NCBI RefSeq assembly: GCF_011947195.1
Contig: NZ_JAATVY010000020.1
Coordinates: 51,949-115,948 of the forward strand
DNA length: 64,000 bases
Origin: Planosporangium thailandense
GTDB lineage: Bacteria; Actinomycetota; Actinomycetes; Mycobacteriales; Micromonosporaceae
Direction: 5' to 3'
This document shows positions 44,589 through 53,675 of the stretch, piece by piece (the first letter of the stretch is position 1; each line of letters opens with the position of its first letter). The position numbers and the translations under genes are program-made. The notes below the pieces were generated by a model. That model did not search any database. It saw only the letters and a list, made by a program, of their open reading frames with translations, and was not told where the DNA came from.

Positions 44589-46742
44589 ATGACCGATACG
44601 ACCCCGATACCTTTCGACGGCGCCACCGCGACCCAGACGACCACCGCGCTGCGCCAGCCGTACCTGCACGAGCACGTCACGTGCCTGTGCGCGCCGGTGC
44701 TGTGGACGTCTCCGCGCCACGGTGACCTGCACGGCGGGGTGGACGGCCTCTTCATCGCCGACCGGCGTGTCCTGTCACGTCTGCGGGTGACAGTGAACGG
44801 CGAACCGCCGACCCCCATCTCGACCGGCTCGATGCCGCCGTCCGACGCCCGGTTCCTGGCCGTGGCGCGCAGCCTCGACGGTCCACGGCCCGATCCGGCG
44901 GTGACCTGCGAGCGGTGGCGGCGCGTCGACGCCGACTCCGGCGTCGAGACGATCCGCATCGACAACCGGTCGGGGGCCGCGATCGTCGCCGAGATCGCGG
45001 TGTACGCCGGCACGGACCTCGCACCCATGGGCCGGGTCAAGGCCGGCGAGCAGGCCACCCTGCTGCCCGCGTCCGAAGTGGACTCGGGGCTCGGTTGGAC
45101 CGCCGACGACGGGACCCACGCGCGCCTGACCGCGTCGCCGCCGCCCAAGGTCGACGCGCGCGGCGGGCGGCTGCGGTGGCGCGTCGAGGTGCCCGCCGGC
45201 GAATCGTGGACCGCCGAGCTGACCGCCCGGTTGACCAGGCACCCCGCGCCGGCGGACGGCGCGACACCCGACGGCGCGACGCCCGACGGCGCGACGCCGC
45301 ACGACGCGTTCCGGCCCCTGCGGCCGTCGAGCCCGGCGCCGTGGCAGGCCGACACGCTCCGCGTACGCGCCGACGACCCCCGCGTGGGCGCGCTGGTCCA
45401 GCAGAGCGTCGCCGACCTCGACGCGCTGCGGTTGTGCGACCCGGCCGACCCCGCCGACAGCTACTTCGCCGCCGGCAGCCCCTGGTACCTGACCCTGTTC
45501 GGCCGCGATGCACTGTGGGCGGCGCTGATGGCGCTCCCCCTCGGCTACGAAATGCTCGCCGGCACGCTGCGCACCCTCGCCCGGCGGCAGGGCACCCGCG
45601 TCGACCACGAACGGGAGGAGGCACCGGGCAAGATCCTGCACGAGCTCCGCCCGGCCGACGCCGCCGTCTGGCTGCCCGCCACGTACTACGGCACGGTCGA
45701 CGCCACTCCCCTGTTCGTCGTGGCCCTGGCCGAGGCGTGGCGCTGGGGCATGCCCGCGGACGAGGTCGAGGCGCTCCTGCCCGTCGCCGAACGGGCCCTG
45801 GAGTGGATGCGCGGCTACGGCGACCCGGACTCCGACGGGTTCATCGAGTACATGCCGGCCGGCACCGCCCTCATCAACCAGGGCTGGAAGGACTCCTCCG
45901 ACGGCGTGCAGTGGGCCGACGGCGAGCTGGCCGAAAGCCCGCTGGCGCTCGTCGAGGTACAGGGCTACGCCTACCAGGCCGCGATGGACGGTGCGGCGCT
46001 GCTCGAGGCGTACGGCCGGCCCGGCGCCGACAGCTGGCGGCAGTGGGCGGCCGACCTCGCGGCGCGGTTCCGGCAGAAGTACTGGCTGTCCGATGCGGAC
46101 GGGCCGTACCCGGCGATCGCGCTGGACGGGCGCAAGCGCCCCGTCGACGGCCCGGCCTCCAATATGGGGCATCTGCTGGGCACCGGGCTGCTCAGCCCGG
46201 CGGAGGAGGCCACCGTCACCCGCCGCCTGCGGTCGCCGTCGCTGGCGTCCGGGTACGGGCTGCGCACCCTGGCCGACTCGACCAAGGGCTTCAACCCCCT
46301 GTCGTACCACGTCGGCTCCGTGTGGCCGCACGACACCGCCATCGCCGCCCTGGGGATGCGCCGCGCCGGGCTCACCGGCGAAGCGGTCGCCCTGCTGTCC
46401 GGCCTGGTCGTGGCGGCGCCGTCGTTCGACTACCGGCTGCCCGAACTGTATGGCGGCCACCGCGCCACCCCGCCGCTGCCACCCGTGCCCTACCCCGCCT
46501 CCTGCCGGCCGCAGGCGTGGGCCGCCGCCGTCGGTCCCGCGCTCGCGCGGGTCCTGCTCGGGCTCGACGCCGACATCCCCGCCGGCCGCGTCACCCTCGC
46601 GCCGGTCACCCCGTCACCGGTCGGCGCGTTCGAGGTGCACGGCTTCCGGGTGGGCGCCGGCGCGCTGTCGGTACGCGTCGACGACCAGGGCCGGGTCACG
46701 GTCCTGCAGGCGCCCCCCGGTGTCCAGGTGGTGGTGCGGTGA
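44589..46742 (+). CDS. glycogen-debranching-enzyme-like glycoside hydrolase
   Basis: 717 residues. The N-terminal ~230 residues form a debranching-enzyme N-terminal beta domain (DLHGGVDGLFIADRRVLSRLRV). An (alpha/alpha)6 toroid follows with WYLTLFGRDALWAAL, KILHELRPADAAVWLP, DSDGFIEYMP and WKDSSDGVQWADG, typical of amylo-alpha-1,6-glucosidase/GH63-like enzymes. A linker at about residue 225 carries three DGATP repeats from a 15-bp tandem repeat (45255-45299). ATG at 44589 with AAGAGGTG upstream. No signal peptide. The substrate may be an alpha-glucan or, given its LacI partner, another oligosaccharide. Confidence 0.83.
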   Translation: MTDTTPIPFDGATATQTTTALRQPYLHEHVTCLCAPVLWTSPRHGDLHGGVDGLFIADRRVLSRLRVTVNGEPPTPISTGSMPPSDARFLAVARSLDGPRPDPAVTCERWRRVDADSGVETIRIDNRSGAAIVAEIAVYAGTDLAPMGRVKAGEQATLLPASEVDSGLGWTADDGTHARLTASPPPKVDARGGRLRWRVEVPAGESWTAELTARLTRHPAPADGATPDGATPDGATPHDAFRPLRPSSPAPWQADTLRVRADDPRVGALVQQSVADLDALRLCDPADPADSYFAAGSPWYLTLFGRDALWAALMALPLGYEMLAGTLRTLARRQGTRVDHEREEAPGKILHELRPADAAVWLPATYYGTVDATPLFVVALAEAWRWGMPADEVEALLPVAERALEWMRGYGDPDSDGFIEYMPAGTALINQGWKDSSDGVQWADGELAESPLALVEVQGYAYQAAMDGAALLEAYGRPGADSWRQWAADLAARFRQKYWLSDADGPYPAIALDGRKRPVDGPASNMGHLLGTGLLSPAEEATVTRRLRSPSLASGYGLRTLADSTKGFNPLSYHVGSVWPHDTAIAALGMRRAGLTGEAVALLSGLVVAAPSFDYRLPELYGGHRATPPLPPVPYPASCRPQAWAAAVGPALARVLLGLDADIPAGRVTLAPVTPSPVGAFEVHGFRVGAGALSVRVDDQGRVTVLQAPPGVQVVVR

Positions 46743-47845
46743 CCACGTCCCCGCCCCTCGGCGGGTACGCCGACGCGCGCTTCGCCCCGGTACGTGACGT
46801 GTTCGCGCGGTTGCTGGCCAGCGGCGCGGAGACCGGCGCGGCGCTCGCGGTCACGTACGACGGCACACCCGTGGTGGGGCTGCACGGCGGCTGGCGGGAT
46901 CCCGGCCGCCGGCAGCCCTGGGCGCCGGACACGCTCGTCAACACGTACTCGGTGAGCAAGCCGGTAGCAGCGCTGTGCGCGCTGGTACTTGTCGACCGCG
47001 GCCGCCTCGGTCTCGACGACCCGGTGGCCGCCCACTGGCCGGGGTTCCGCGCCGGGGACGTCACCGTCCGGCACGTGCTCTCCCACACCGCCGGCCTGCC
47101 GCGATTCCCGGTACCCCGGCCGGCCGCCGCCTTCGGCGACTGGGCGCAGCTCACCGGCGACCTGGCCGGCGCCGCCACCGAGTGGGTACCGGGCACGGCC
47201 GCGGCCGAGCACGCGCTCACGTACGGGCACCTCGTCGGTGAGCTGGTCCGCCGGGTCGACGGCCGGACCCTCGGCCGCTTCCTCGCCGAGGAGATCGCGG
47301 CGCCGTGGCGGCTCGACCTCGGCTTCGGCCTGGGCGCGGCCGACCAGCGGCGCTGCGCGGACCTGCGCTACGGCGACCCGCAGTGGCCGCGCGTCACGCG
47401 GGGCCGGGCCGGCTCGCTGCACGCCGCGGCGCTGGACAACCCGACCGGGGCGCTCGACCTGTCGGTGGTCAACGGCCCGCTGTGGCGCGGCAGTGAGATC
47501 CCGGCGGTGAACCTGCACGCCACCGCCGAGGCGGTCGCCCGTCTCTACGCCGGGCTGCTCGCCGGCGGGGTCCTCGGCGGCGTACGGCTGGTCGGCCGGG
47601 ACACCGTGGCCGAGGCCGTCAGGGTGCAGTACTCCGGCCCTGACCTGATGCTGGAGCGCCCGGTGCGGTGGACGCTCGGCATGCAGGTCGACGACGACGG
47701 CAGCTGGGGCATGGGCGGCCTCGGTGGCAACGTGGGCTTCGCCGACCCGGTCCGGGGGTACGCCTTCGCGTACGTGACCGGCCATCTCGCCGGCTTCGAG
47801 CGGGTCGACGCGCTCGCCGACGCCGTCAACGACGTGATCGGCTGA
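46739..47845 (+). CDS. serine beta-lactamase-family hydrolase
   Basis: 368 residues, class C beta-lactamase/esterase fold. The catalytic SxxK is SVSK in NTYSVSKPVAALCALV, with a Tyr motif at LTYGHLVGELV (YxH rather than YxN) and GGLGGNVGF taking the place of the third motif. No signal peptide, so it is probably a cytoplasmic esterase or peptidase rather than a resistance enzyme. The GTG start overlaps the debranching-like gene's stop (GTGA), so both are under the same operator. The gene's last codons lie in a 16-bp tandem repeat. Confidence 0.82.
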   Translation: MTTSPPLGGYADARFAPVRDVFARLLASGAETGAALAVTYDGTPVVGLHGGWRDPGRRQPWAPDTLVNTYSVSKPVAALCALVLVDRGRLGLDDPVAAHWPGFRAGDVTVRHVLSHTAGLPRFPVPRPAAAFGDWAQLTGDLAGAATEWVPGTAAAEHALTYGHLVGELVRRVDGRTLGRFLAEEIAAPWRLDLGFGLGAADQRRCADLRYGDPQWPRVTRGRAGSLHAAALDNPTGALDLSVVNGPLWRGSEIPAVNLHATAEAVARLYAGLLAGGVLGGVRLVGRDTVAEAVRVQYSGPDLMLERPVRWTLGMQVDDDGSWGMGGLGGNVGFADPVRGYAFAYVTGHLAGFERVDALADAVNDVIG

Positions 47846-47878
47846 CGACGTGATCGGCTGACGATGTGATCGGCTGAC
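47831..47878. repeat. three 16-bp tandem repeats across a stop codon
   Basis: GACGTGATCGGCTGAC three times (47831, 47847, 47863; the last with one change). The first unit encodes the end of the serine hydrolase, DVIG-stop, and the two extra copies repeat the stop-codon region downstream. Confidence 0.85.
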
Positions 47879-48105
47879 GACGCGCGTTCGGCCGGCCGGC
47901 GCCGGGCCTGTGATCTGGGCGACCGGTCCAGCTCGACCATGGCGTACGCCACGCATGGGTTGACACAAATTGGACCGTGCCCGCGCGGGGCCGCCCGCTA
48001 TTGTCGACTTCGCCCGCTGATCACGACGTGGGAGCGGCCGCGCCGACGCGGCCTCCCGTCCTCCCGGGCACCGAACCCCGACCGCCAACGAACGTTAGGA
48101 CACAC

Positions 48106-49662
48106 GTGCCCGGCTCCGTCTCCGAAGACCTCGCACGGCCGATCTCCCCGCCGGCTGCCCCGGCCCCCGACCCACGACGCTGGGTGGCGCTCGCCGTGAT
48201 CGCGGTCGCGCAGCTCATGGTCGTGCTCGACGCCACCATCGTCAACATCGCCCTGCCGAAGGCGCAGCAGGCGCTGCACATCACCGACGCCAACCGGCAG
48301 TGGGTGGTCACCGCCTACACGCTGGCCTTCGGCGGGCTGCTGCTGCTCGGCGGCCGGATCGCCGACTACTGGGGCCGCAAGCGCACGTTCGTGGTCGGCG
48401 CGATCGGCTTCGCGCTCGCGTCCGCGCTGGGTGGCGCCGCCAACAACGGCCAACTGCTGTTCGGCGCGCGGGCCCTGCAGGGTGCGTTCGGCGCGCTGCT
48501 GGCTCCGGCCTCGCTGGCCCTGCTGACGGTGCTGTTCACCGACGCCAAGGAGCGCGCGAAGGCGTTCGCCGTCTACGGCGCGATCGCCGGCGGCGGCTCG
48601 GCGGTGGGGCTGCTGCTGGGCGGCGTGCTCACCGAGTACGCCAACTGGCGGTGGTGCCTGCTGGTCAACATCCCGATCGCGGCGATCGCCGTCGCGCTGG
48701 CGATCCCCCTGGTACGCGAGAGCCGGGCGCACGGCGACACCCGCTACGACATCCCCGGCGCCGCGACCGCGACCGCCGGCCTGGTCTCACTCGTGTACGG
48801 GTTCACCAAAGCAGCCACCGACGGCTGGCACGCCGCCGCGACGCTCGGCTTCATCGCCGCCGGCGTGGTGCTGCTGGCCGCCTTCGTGCTCATCGAGGCG
48901 CGGTCGGCCAACCCGCTGCTGCCGCTGCGCATCGTGATCGACCGCAACCGGGGCGGCGCCTACCTGGCGTCGACGCTGACCGGCGCCGGCCTGTTCGGCG
49001 CGTTCCTGTTCATCACGTTCTACTTCCAGGCCGTGCTGCGCTACACCCCGCTGAAGGCCGGCGTGGCTTCGCTGCCGGTCACCGCCGGGGTCATGGTGGC
49101 CGCCGCCGTGGCCAGCCAGCTCGTGCCGCGGGTCGGCCCCAAGGTCCCGATGGTCATCGGCGGCGTCACCGCCACGGCCGGGATGCTGTACCTGACGCAG
49201 ATCGGGGTGTCGACGAGCTTCGCCACCCACGTCCTGCCCGCCGAGCTCGTCCTCGGCCTCGGGCTCGGGTTCACGTTCGTGCCGCTGTCGAGCCTGGCGC
49301 TCGTCGGCGTGCCCGAGCACGACGCCGGCGCCGCCAGCGCCACCCTCAACGCCACCCAGCAGGTGGGTGGTTCGCTGGGTACCGCGCTGCTCAACACGAT
49401 CTACACCACCGCGGTCACCCACTACGTGCACAGCCACCTGCCGGCCACGCCGCCGACGTCCGCGCCGCCGACGCCGCAGGCCCAGCAGGCGATGCTGCTC
49501 GCCCGAATGAAGCTGCAGCTGGAGGCGTTCGTGCACGGCTACGCGGTCGCGTTCGCCTGGGGCGCCGCCATCCTCGCGGTGTCGGCGTTGGTGATCATCA
49601 CCCTCATCAGGGTGCGCAAGGACGACCTCCCGGCGCCGGGCGGTGCCGTACACATGGGCTGA
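48106..49662 (+). CDS. MFS transporter, DHA2 (14-TM drug/proton antiporter) family
   Basis: 518 residues from the GTG at 48106 (TTAGGA upstream); the frame is open to 47977 without transmembrane character. It has motif D (VVLDATIVNIALPKAQQALH), motif A-like GGRIADYWGRKRTF, motif C-type GGSAVGLLLGG, and about 14 hydrophobic segments to residue 510. Family members export antibiotics, dyes or lipids. No TetR or MarR gene is adjacent. It ends at a strong hairpin. The 47879-48105 leader region has no other gene. Confidence 0.9.
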   Translation: MPGSVSEDLARPISPPAAPAPDPRRWVALAVIAVAQLMVVLDATIVNIALPKAQQALHITDANRQWVVTAYTLAFGGLLLLGGRIADYWGRKRTFVVGAIGFALASALGGAANNGQLLFGARALQGAFGALLAPASLALLTVLFTDAKERAKAFAVYGAIAGGGSAVGLLLGGVLTEYANWRWCLLVNIPIAAIAVALAIPLVRESRAHGDTRYDIPGAATATAGLVSLVYGFTKAATDGWHAAATLGFIAAGVVLLAAFVLIEARSANPLLPLRIVIDRNRGGAYLASTLTGAGLFGAFLFITFYFQAVLRYTPLKAGVASLPVTAGVMVAAAVASQLVPRVGPKVPMVIGGVTATAGMLYLTQIGVSTSFATHVLPAELVLGLGLGFTFVPLSSLALVGVPEHDAGAASATLNATQQVGGSLGTALLNTIYTTAVTHYVHSHLPATPPTSAPPTPQAQQAMLLARMKLQLEAFVHGYAVAFAWGAAILAVSALVIITLIRVRKDDLPAPGGAVHMG

Positions 49663-49694
49663 GCCCATCGGCTCTGACCCCATCAGTAGCGGAC

Positions 49695-49734
49695 GGTGCC
49701 CCCGCCGCGCCCGGACGGGCGCGGCGGGGGCACC
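49695..49734 (+). terminator. terminator after the MFS gene
   Basis: 19-bp perfect arms (GGTGCCCCCGCC... / ...GGCGGGGGCACC) with a tiny loop, 32 bp after the MFS stop. Confidence 0.85.
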
Positions 49735-49817
49735 TTGCATTCCCCTACAAAAGCGGCGATCACGACGGGTGTACCTTCGTTGACAGACACGCGCCGCATG
49801 CAAAGGAGGGGCTTCCG

Positions 49818-49877
49818 GTGACCGCCCGAGGTTTCGACCAGGCCGGCACGGGGCACCCCACCGGCTCAGCGGCGTGA
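49818..49877 (+). CDS. 19-residue leader peptide coupled to the FUSC gene
   Basis: GTG at 49818 sits eight bases after a near-ideal AGGAGG and reads MTARGFDQAGTGHPTGSAA, ending with a TGA that overlaps the GTG of the next gene (GTGA at 49874). The downstream gene has no good ribosome site of its own, so translation probably enters through this mini-gene. An even shorter frame (ATG at 49798, seven codons) overlaps the leader start in the same way. No amino-acid bias suggests attenuation. Confidence 0.55.
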   Translation: MTARGFDQAGTGHPTGSAA

Positions 49878-51904
49878 CCGGCACCACTCGGCTCGCACCG
49901 TCACGCGTCGTGCGCCGCACGGTCGACGGGGTGCGCGCCACCCTCCGCGCCGTCCGTGCCGTCGCACCCCAACGGTTCCGGGTCGCCGTGCGCGCCATGT
50001 TCAGCATGACCCTGCCGCTGGCGATCGCGGTGGCCCTCGGCCATCCCGGCTGGGGCGCGCTGGCCTCCATCGGCGGCTTCGCCGGCTTCTACGTCCCGGA
50101 CGCGCCGTACCGGTACCGGGCCCGCATCGTGGCGGGCATCGGCGCGGGGCTCACCGTCGGCGTGCTGCTCGGCGCGCTCGTCTCGACGCACGGCTGGCTG
50201 GCGCCGCTGGTCGCCGGGGCCGTGACGGGCATCGCCTCGCTGGTGTGTCTGGCGGCGGAGATCCCGCCGCCGCGCGAGTACATGATCGTCCTGGCCGTCC
50301 TGGCGGCGACGGGCATCCCGGCCAATCCCCGCCAGGCGTTGCTGCACGCCGGTCTCACCGCCGGCGGCGCCGCGATCGGCTGGCTGGTGACCATGTCCCC
50401 GGTTCTCGGCCGGGCCCGCGCCCCGGAGCGCCGGGCGGTACGGGCCGCGCTGGACGCGATCGCCGCGCTGCTCGCCACCACCGGGAACGCCGCCCCCGGC
50501 AGCCCGGACAGCCGGGCGGCCCGCCACGCCGCGGTCACCGCCGTGCGGCAGGCCCGCCGGGTCGTCATGCAGGGCTCGCTGCCCGCCGAGCACCGGTACA
50601 CCCGCGTCGTCATGGCGATGGAGGCGCTGCTCGAGGCAGCGCTGCACGTCGAGGTGGAGGCGTCCGGGCCGCTCGACCCCGGCTGGGCCGACGCCGTCCG
50701 CGCGCTGGGCCCGGCCGTCGGCCAGCCACCGGTGCCCGACGGCGCCCTGCCGCCCACGGGTGTCACCACCGGCGACGCCCTGCTCAGCCGGGCGGTGCTG
50801 CGGGTACGGGCGGCGCTCGCCGGCACCGAGCGGCCCGCCGCGGGTGAGGAGCCGGTCGGGCTGCCGCCCTGGCCGGGGCTGGTCCCGCAACTGCGGGCGG
50901 CCGTCAACCGGCACTCGGTGATCCTGCCCGCCGCGGCGCGGCTCGCCGTGGCGGTCGCGGCCGGCGCCGGCCTGGGCCGGGCGCTCGGCCTGGATCACTC
51001 GTACTGGGTGGGCCTCACCGTGGCGGCGGTGCTGCTGGCGAGCAACTCGACCCTCGCGCTCCGGCGCTCGGTGCACCGGGTGGTCGGCACCGTGGCCGGG
51101 GTGGCCCTCGCGTACGCGCTCCTGTCCTGGCACCCGCCGCTGTTCGTGATCGTGGCGTGTGTCGCGGTGATCCAATTCGCGGCCGAGATGGTCGTCACCA
51201 CGACGTACGGGCTCGCGGTCATCGGGATCACCGTGCTGGCGCTGGTGCTGTTCCACCTCGGCGCGCCGGGCGCGGCCGTGGGCACCGCCCTCGGCAGCCG
51301 GCTCGGTGACACCGTCCTCGGCGCGGCGGTGGCGCTGGTGCTGCGCGGCGTCCTGTGGCCGCGGGCCACCGCGGCCCGGCTGCCGCAGGTGCAGGCCCGC
51401 ACGCTGCGCGCGGCGGGCCGGGTGCTGTGTGCGAGCTGGACGGATGACGGCGACCGGCGGCGTGTCGCCGAGGAGCGGCGACGGCTGCAGTCGGCCCTCG
51501 TCACGCTGCGGACCGTACACGCCGACGCCCTCGCCGACGACCGGTCGGCGTCCCCCGACACCGACCGGAGCTGGCCGGTGACGCTGGCCGTGGAGGAGTT
51601 CGCGTTCCTCGTCCTCTCGCTGCCCCGGCACCGTCGGGCTCCGGAGGCCGACGCCGCGCGGTCGGTCGGGCGGTACGTGGAGGAGCTGTCGGCCACCATC
51701 GACGGCACCGGTGCCGCGGTGGTGGGTACGGCGGTGGGTACGGCGGAGGATGCTGCGGTGGGTGCCGCGGTGGGTGCGGCGCCGGAGGTGCCGGGCTACC
51801 CGCGCACGTCAGCGGCGCTCGGCGCGCTCGCCATCGCCGTCGCCCATGTCGCCTCCCCGGCGCGCCCCGTCGCTTCGCGCACGGAATCGTCCCGCCGGCG
51901 GTAG
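49874..51904 (+). CDS. FUSC-family membrane protein
   Basis: 676 residues with two hydrophobic blocks, about residues 40-170 (LPLAIAVALGHPGWGALASIGGF, ending in SPVLGRARAPERR) and 340-480 (LGRALGLDHSYWVGLTVAAVLL), each followed by a soluble stretch. This is the fusaric-acid-resistance/aromatic-acid-exporter layout. The C-terminus contains a Gly/Val/Ala repeat (VVGTAVGTAEDAAVGAAVGAA) from a short tandem repeat near 51715-51785. It probably exports small aromatic or lipid-like compounds; substrate unknown. Translation appears coupled to the leader peptide. A hairpin overlaps its stop codon. Confidence 0.83.
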   Translation: MTGTTRLAPSRVVRRTVDGVRATLRAVRAVAPQRFRVAVRAMFSMTLPLAIAVALGHPGWGALASIGGFAGFYVPDAPYRYRARIVAGIGAGLTVGVLLGALVSTHGWLAPLVAGAVTGIASLVCLAAEIPPPREYMIVLAVLAATGIPANPRQALLHAGLTAGGAAIGWLVTMSPVLGRARAPERRAVRAALDAIAALLATTGNAAPGSPDSRAARHAAVTAVRQARRVVMQGSLPAEHRYTRVVMAMEALLEAALHVEVEASGPLDPGWADAVRALGPAVGQPPVPDGALPPTGVTTGDALLSRAVLRVRAALAGTERPAAGEEPVGLPPWPGLVPQLRAAVNRHSVILPAAARLAVAVAAGAGLGRALGLDHSYWVGLTVAAVLLASNSTLALRRSVHRVVGTVAGVALAYALLSWHPPLFVIVACVAVIQFAAEMVVTTTYGLAVIGITVLALVLFHLGAPGAAVGTALGSRLGDTVLGAAVALVLRGVLWPRATAARLPQVQARTLRAAGRVLCASWTDDGDRRRVAEERRRLQSALVTLRTVHADALADDRSASPDTDRSWPVTLAVEEFAFLVLSLPRHRRAPEADAARSVGRYVEELSATIDGTGAAVVGTAVGTAEDAAVGAAVGAAPEVPGYPRTSAALGALAIAVAHVASPARPVASRTESSRRR

Positions 51905-51922
51905 TCACCGGCGGGACGATTC
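51884..51922. terminator. terminator between the FUSC and phospholipase genes
   Basis: Perfect 15-bp arms (GAATCGTCCCGCCGG / CCGGCGGGACGATTC) with a 9-nt loop spanning the FUSC stop codon. It serves the convergent pair. Confidence 0.8.
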
Positions 51923-51952
51923 ACGCGTGGCGTCGATTCAGAGATAGTCGGT

Positions 51953-53584
51953 TCAGTGGTCGCCGTGCAGGGGCGCCCCGCTGGTCGGATCGAGCAGGAG
52001 CTTCCGGTCGTTGCGGTGGCCGAAGTCGAACATGTTGGTCAGCGGACCGGCGAGAGCGTCGAACGAGTAGTCGCCGATGCGGCCGGTGCTCCAGTTGTCC
52101 TCGATGAACCGCAGGATCGAGGTCTGGTCGGTGGTCGTGTGGTCGACGAAGTTGCTCTTCGCGTACGGCGAGACGACCAGCAGCGGTAGGCGAGGCCCGT
52201 ACCCGCAGCGGTTGGCGTACCCGCCCAGCGGCGCCCGGTTGGCGCTGCCGCACTTGCCAGCGCCGTTCAGCGCGTCGAGCGACGTGTTCGAGGCGTTGAC
52301 GATCGGCGGCATGACGTGGTCGTACCAGCCGTCGGAGTCGTCGTAGGCGATGACCACGGCCGTGGACTTCCAGTCCTTCGACTTCTGCAGCGCGTTGATC
52401 ATGTTGACGACGAAGTGCTGCTCGTCGATCGGGTCGGAGTAGCCGGCGTGGCCGTCCTGGTAGTTGGCCGCCTTGAGGAACGAGACGGCGGGCAGGTTGC
52501 CGTGGGCCAGCGCCGCGTCGAAGTCGGCCAGGTCGTACTGGTGGTTGGCCCGGTCGGTGTGCCCGATCGCGGCCACCGAGGACGGCGGGAGGTGGTGCGG
52601 GTTCGAGGTCGACTGGTAGTACTGGAACGGCTCGTGGTGCGGGTTGTAGTCGGTCTGCATCGCGCCGCCGACGTTGGCGTGCTGCGATCCGCACACCGCC
52701 GTGCCGTTCACCGTCGAGGTCGGCCGGAAGCCGCCCTGGAACCAGCCCCAGGTGACGTTCTTGGCGTTGAGCAGGTCACCGACGTTGCGGCCCTGCATCA
52801 CCACGCGGTTGTGCTTGGTGCTGGAGCAGTCGTCGAAGGCCGGGTCCGGGTCGTTGATCACCGTGCCGACGCCGTTGGCGTCCGGCGAGACGACCGCGTA
52901 CGAGTCAGTGGTTTTCGCGCCGGCCGGGGTGACCGCGTACCCGCCGTGGGTCTGCCCGGAGATCAGATTGAGCGCGCCGGGCGTGGACGGGCCCAGGACG
53001 GTGTCGAACGAGTTGTCGCTCATCGCGTAGTTCTGCGCGTAGTTCCACATGGCCGTGACGGTGTTGCCGTCGTAGTAGTCCATGACCAGGCCGGGCAGGC
53101 TCTTGTCCGGCGCCGCGCAGGACTCGACGTCGGTGTTCTGGATGAACGCGTCCATCAGGCCGCCGTCGAACGCCTTCTGCTCCGCGGTGTACCCGTGGTC
53201 CTGGTCGCAGGTCAGCGGAGTGGTGGACGGGATCCGCTGCGGGTTGGCGGTGTTCGGATTGGCCGTCAGCAGCGGCCCGGTCAGCCCGTTGACGGTCGGG
53301 GTGCCGGGCTTCGCGACGAACCGGGTGCCGTCGGTGTTCGCCGCCGTCGGGTAGGTGCCGAAGTAGTGGTCGAACGAGACGTTCTCCTGGAAGATCACCA
53401 CGAGGTGCTGGATCGGGGTGGCGGTGGCGCCCTTCGGGTGGTCGTCGCCGGCGGCGAAGCCGGGCGCCGCCGCGGCCAGCGCGAGGCCGGCGGCGGCCAC
53501 GGCCGCGAGGCCGGCGGTGCGCCGGGTTCGCGGCCGCAGGCGGGCCAGCCGGCTGCCGTGGGTGGGGGGCACGTGTCGGTCCAT
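51953..53584 (-). CDS. secreted phospholipase C/acid phosphatase (phosphoesterase family)
   Basis: 543 residues. The N-terminal signal (RLRPRTRRTAGLAAVAAAGLALAA cut at PGFA) is followed by the phosphoesterase fold of bacterial PlcC/AcpA-type enzymes: HLVVIFQENVSFDHYFGTYP with the metal-binding Glu-Asn, PLTCDQDHGY, MSDNSFDTVLGPSTPG, then YDDSDGWYDHVMPP and the late VVSPYAKSNFVDHTTTDQTSILRFIEDNW. It hydrolyses phosphate esters outside the cell, possibly phospholipids, which could also release phosphocholine or glycerophosphoryl compounds. ATG at 53584. A link to the distant choline genes is only speculation. Confidence 0.88.
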   Translation of the reverse strand: MDRHVPPTHGSRLARLRPRTRRTAGLAAVAAAGLALAAAAPGFAAGDDHPKGATATPIQHLVVIFQENVSFDHYFGTYPTAANTDGTRFVAKPGTPTVNGLTGPLLTANPNTANPQRIPSTTPLTCDQDHGYTAEQKAFDGGLMDAFIQNTDVESCAAPDKSLPGLVMDYYDGNTVTAMWNYAQNYAMSDNSFDTVLGPSTPGALNLISGQTHGGYAVTPAGAKTTDSYAVVSPDANGVGTVINDPDPAFDDCSSTKHNRVVMQGRNVGDLLNAKNVTWGWFQGGFRPTSTVNGTAVCGSQHANVGGAMQTDYNPHHEPFQYYQSTSNPHHLPPSSVAAIGHTDRANHQYDLADFDAALAHGNLPAVSFLKAANYQDGHAGYSDPIDEQHFVVNMINALQKSKDWKSTAVVIAYDDSDGWYDHVMPPIVNASNTSLDALNGAGKCGSANRAPLGGYANRCGYGPRLPLLVVSPYAKSNFVDHTTTDQTSILRFIEDNWSTGRIGDYSFDALAGPLTNMFDFGHRNDRKLLLDPTSGAPLHGDH

Positions 53585-53675
53585 GGTGCCGACGCTAGGC
53601 CGTCGGCATCCACAAACGAAGATCTATCGCCTGATCAACTCGTGACAGCCGGGTGAATTTCACTGCCATCGACAA

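Noticed and set aside
44915..47845. Plus-strand frame of 976 codons across the debranching-like and hydrolase genes
   Set aside because: Only its 3' third is real (the serine hydrolase from 46739); the rest is an out-of-frame reading of the debranching-like gene.
46739..47845. Beta-lactam resistance function for the two beta-lactamase-fold proteins
   Set aside because: Second and third motifs deviate from true class C enzymes and the contexts are sugar and cell-wall metabolism.
47960..48004. TTGACA ... TATTGT promoter before the MFS gene
   Set aside because: Spacing of about 33 bp is far too long for a sigma-70-type promoter.
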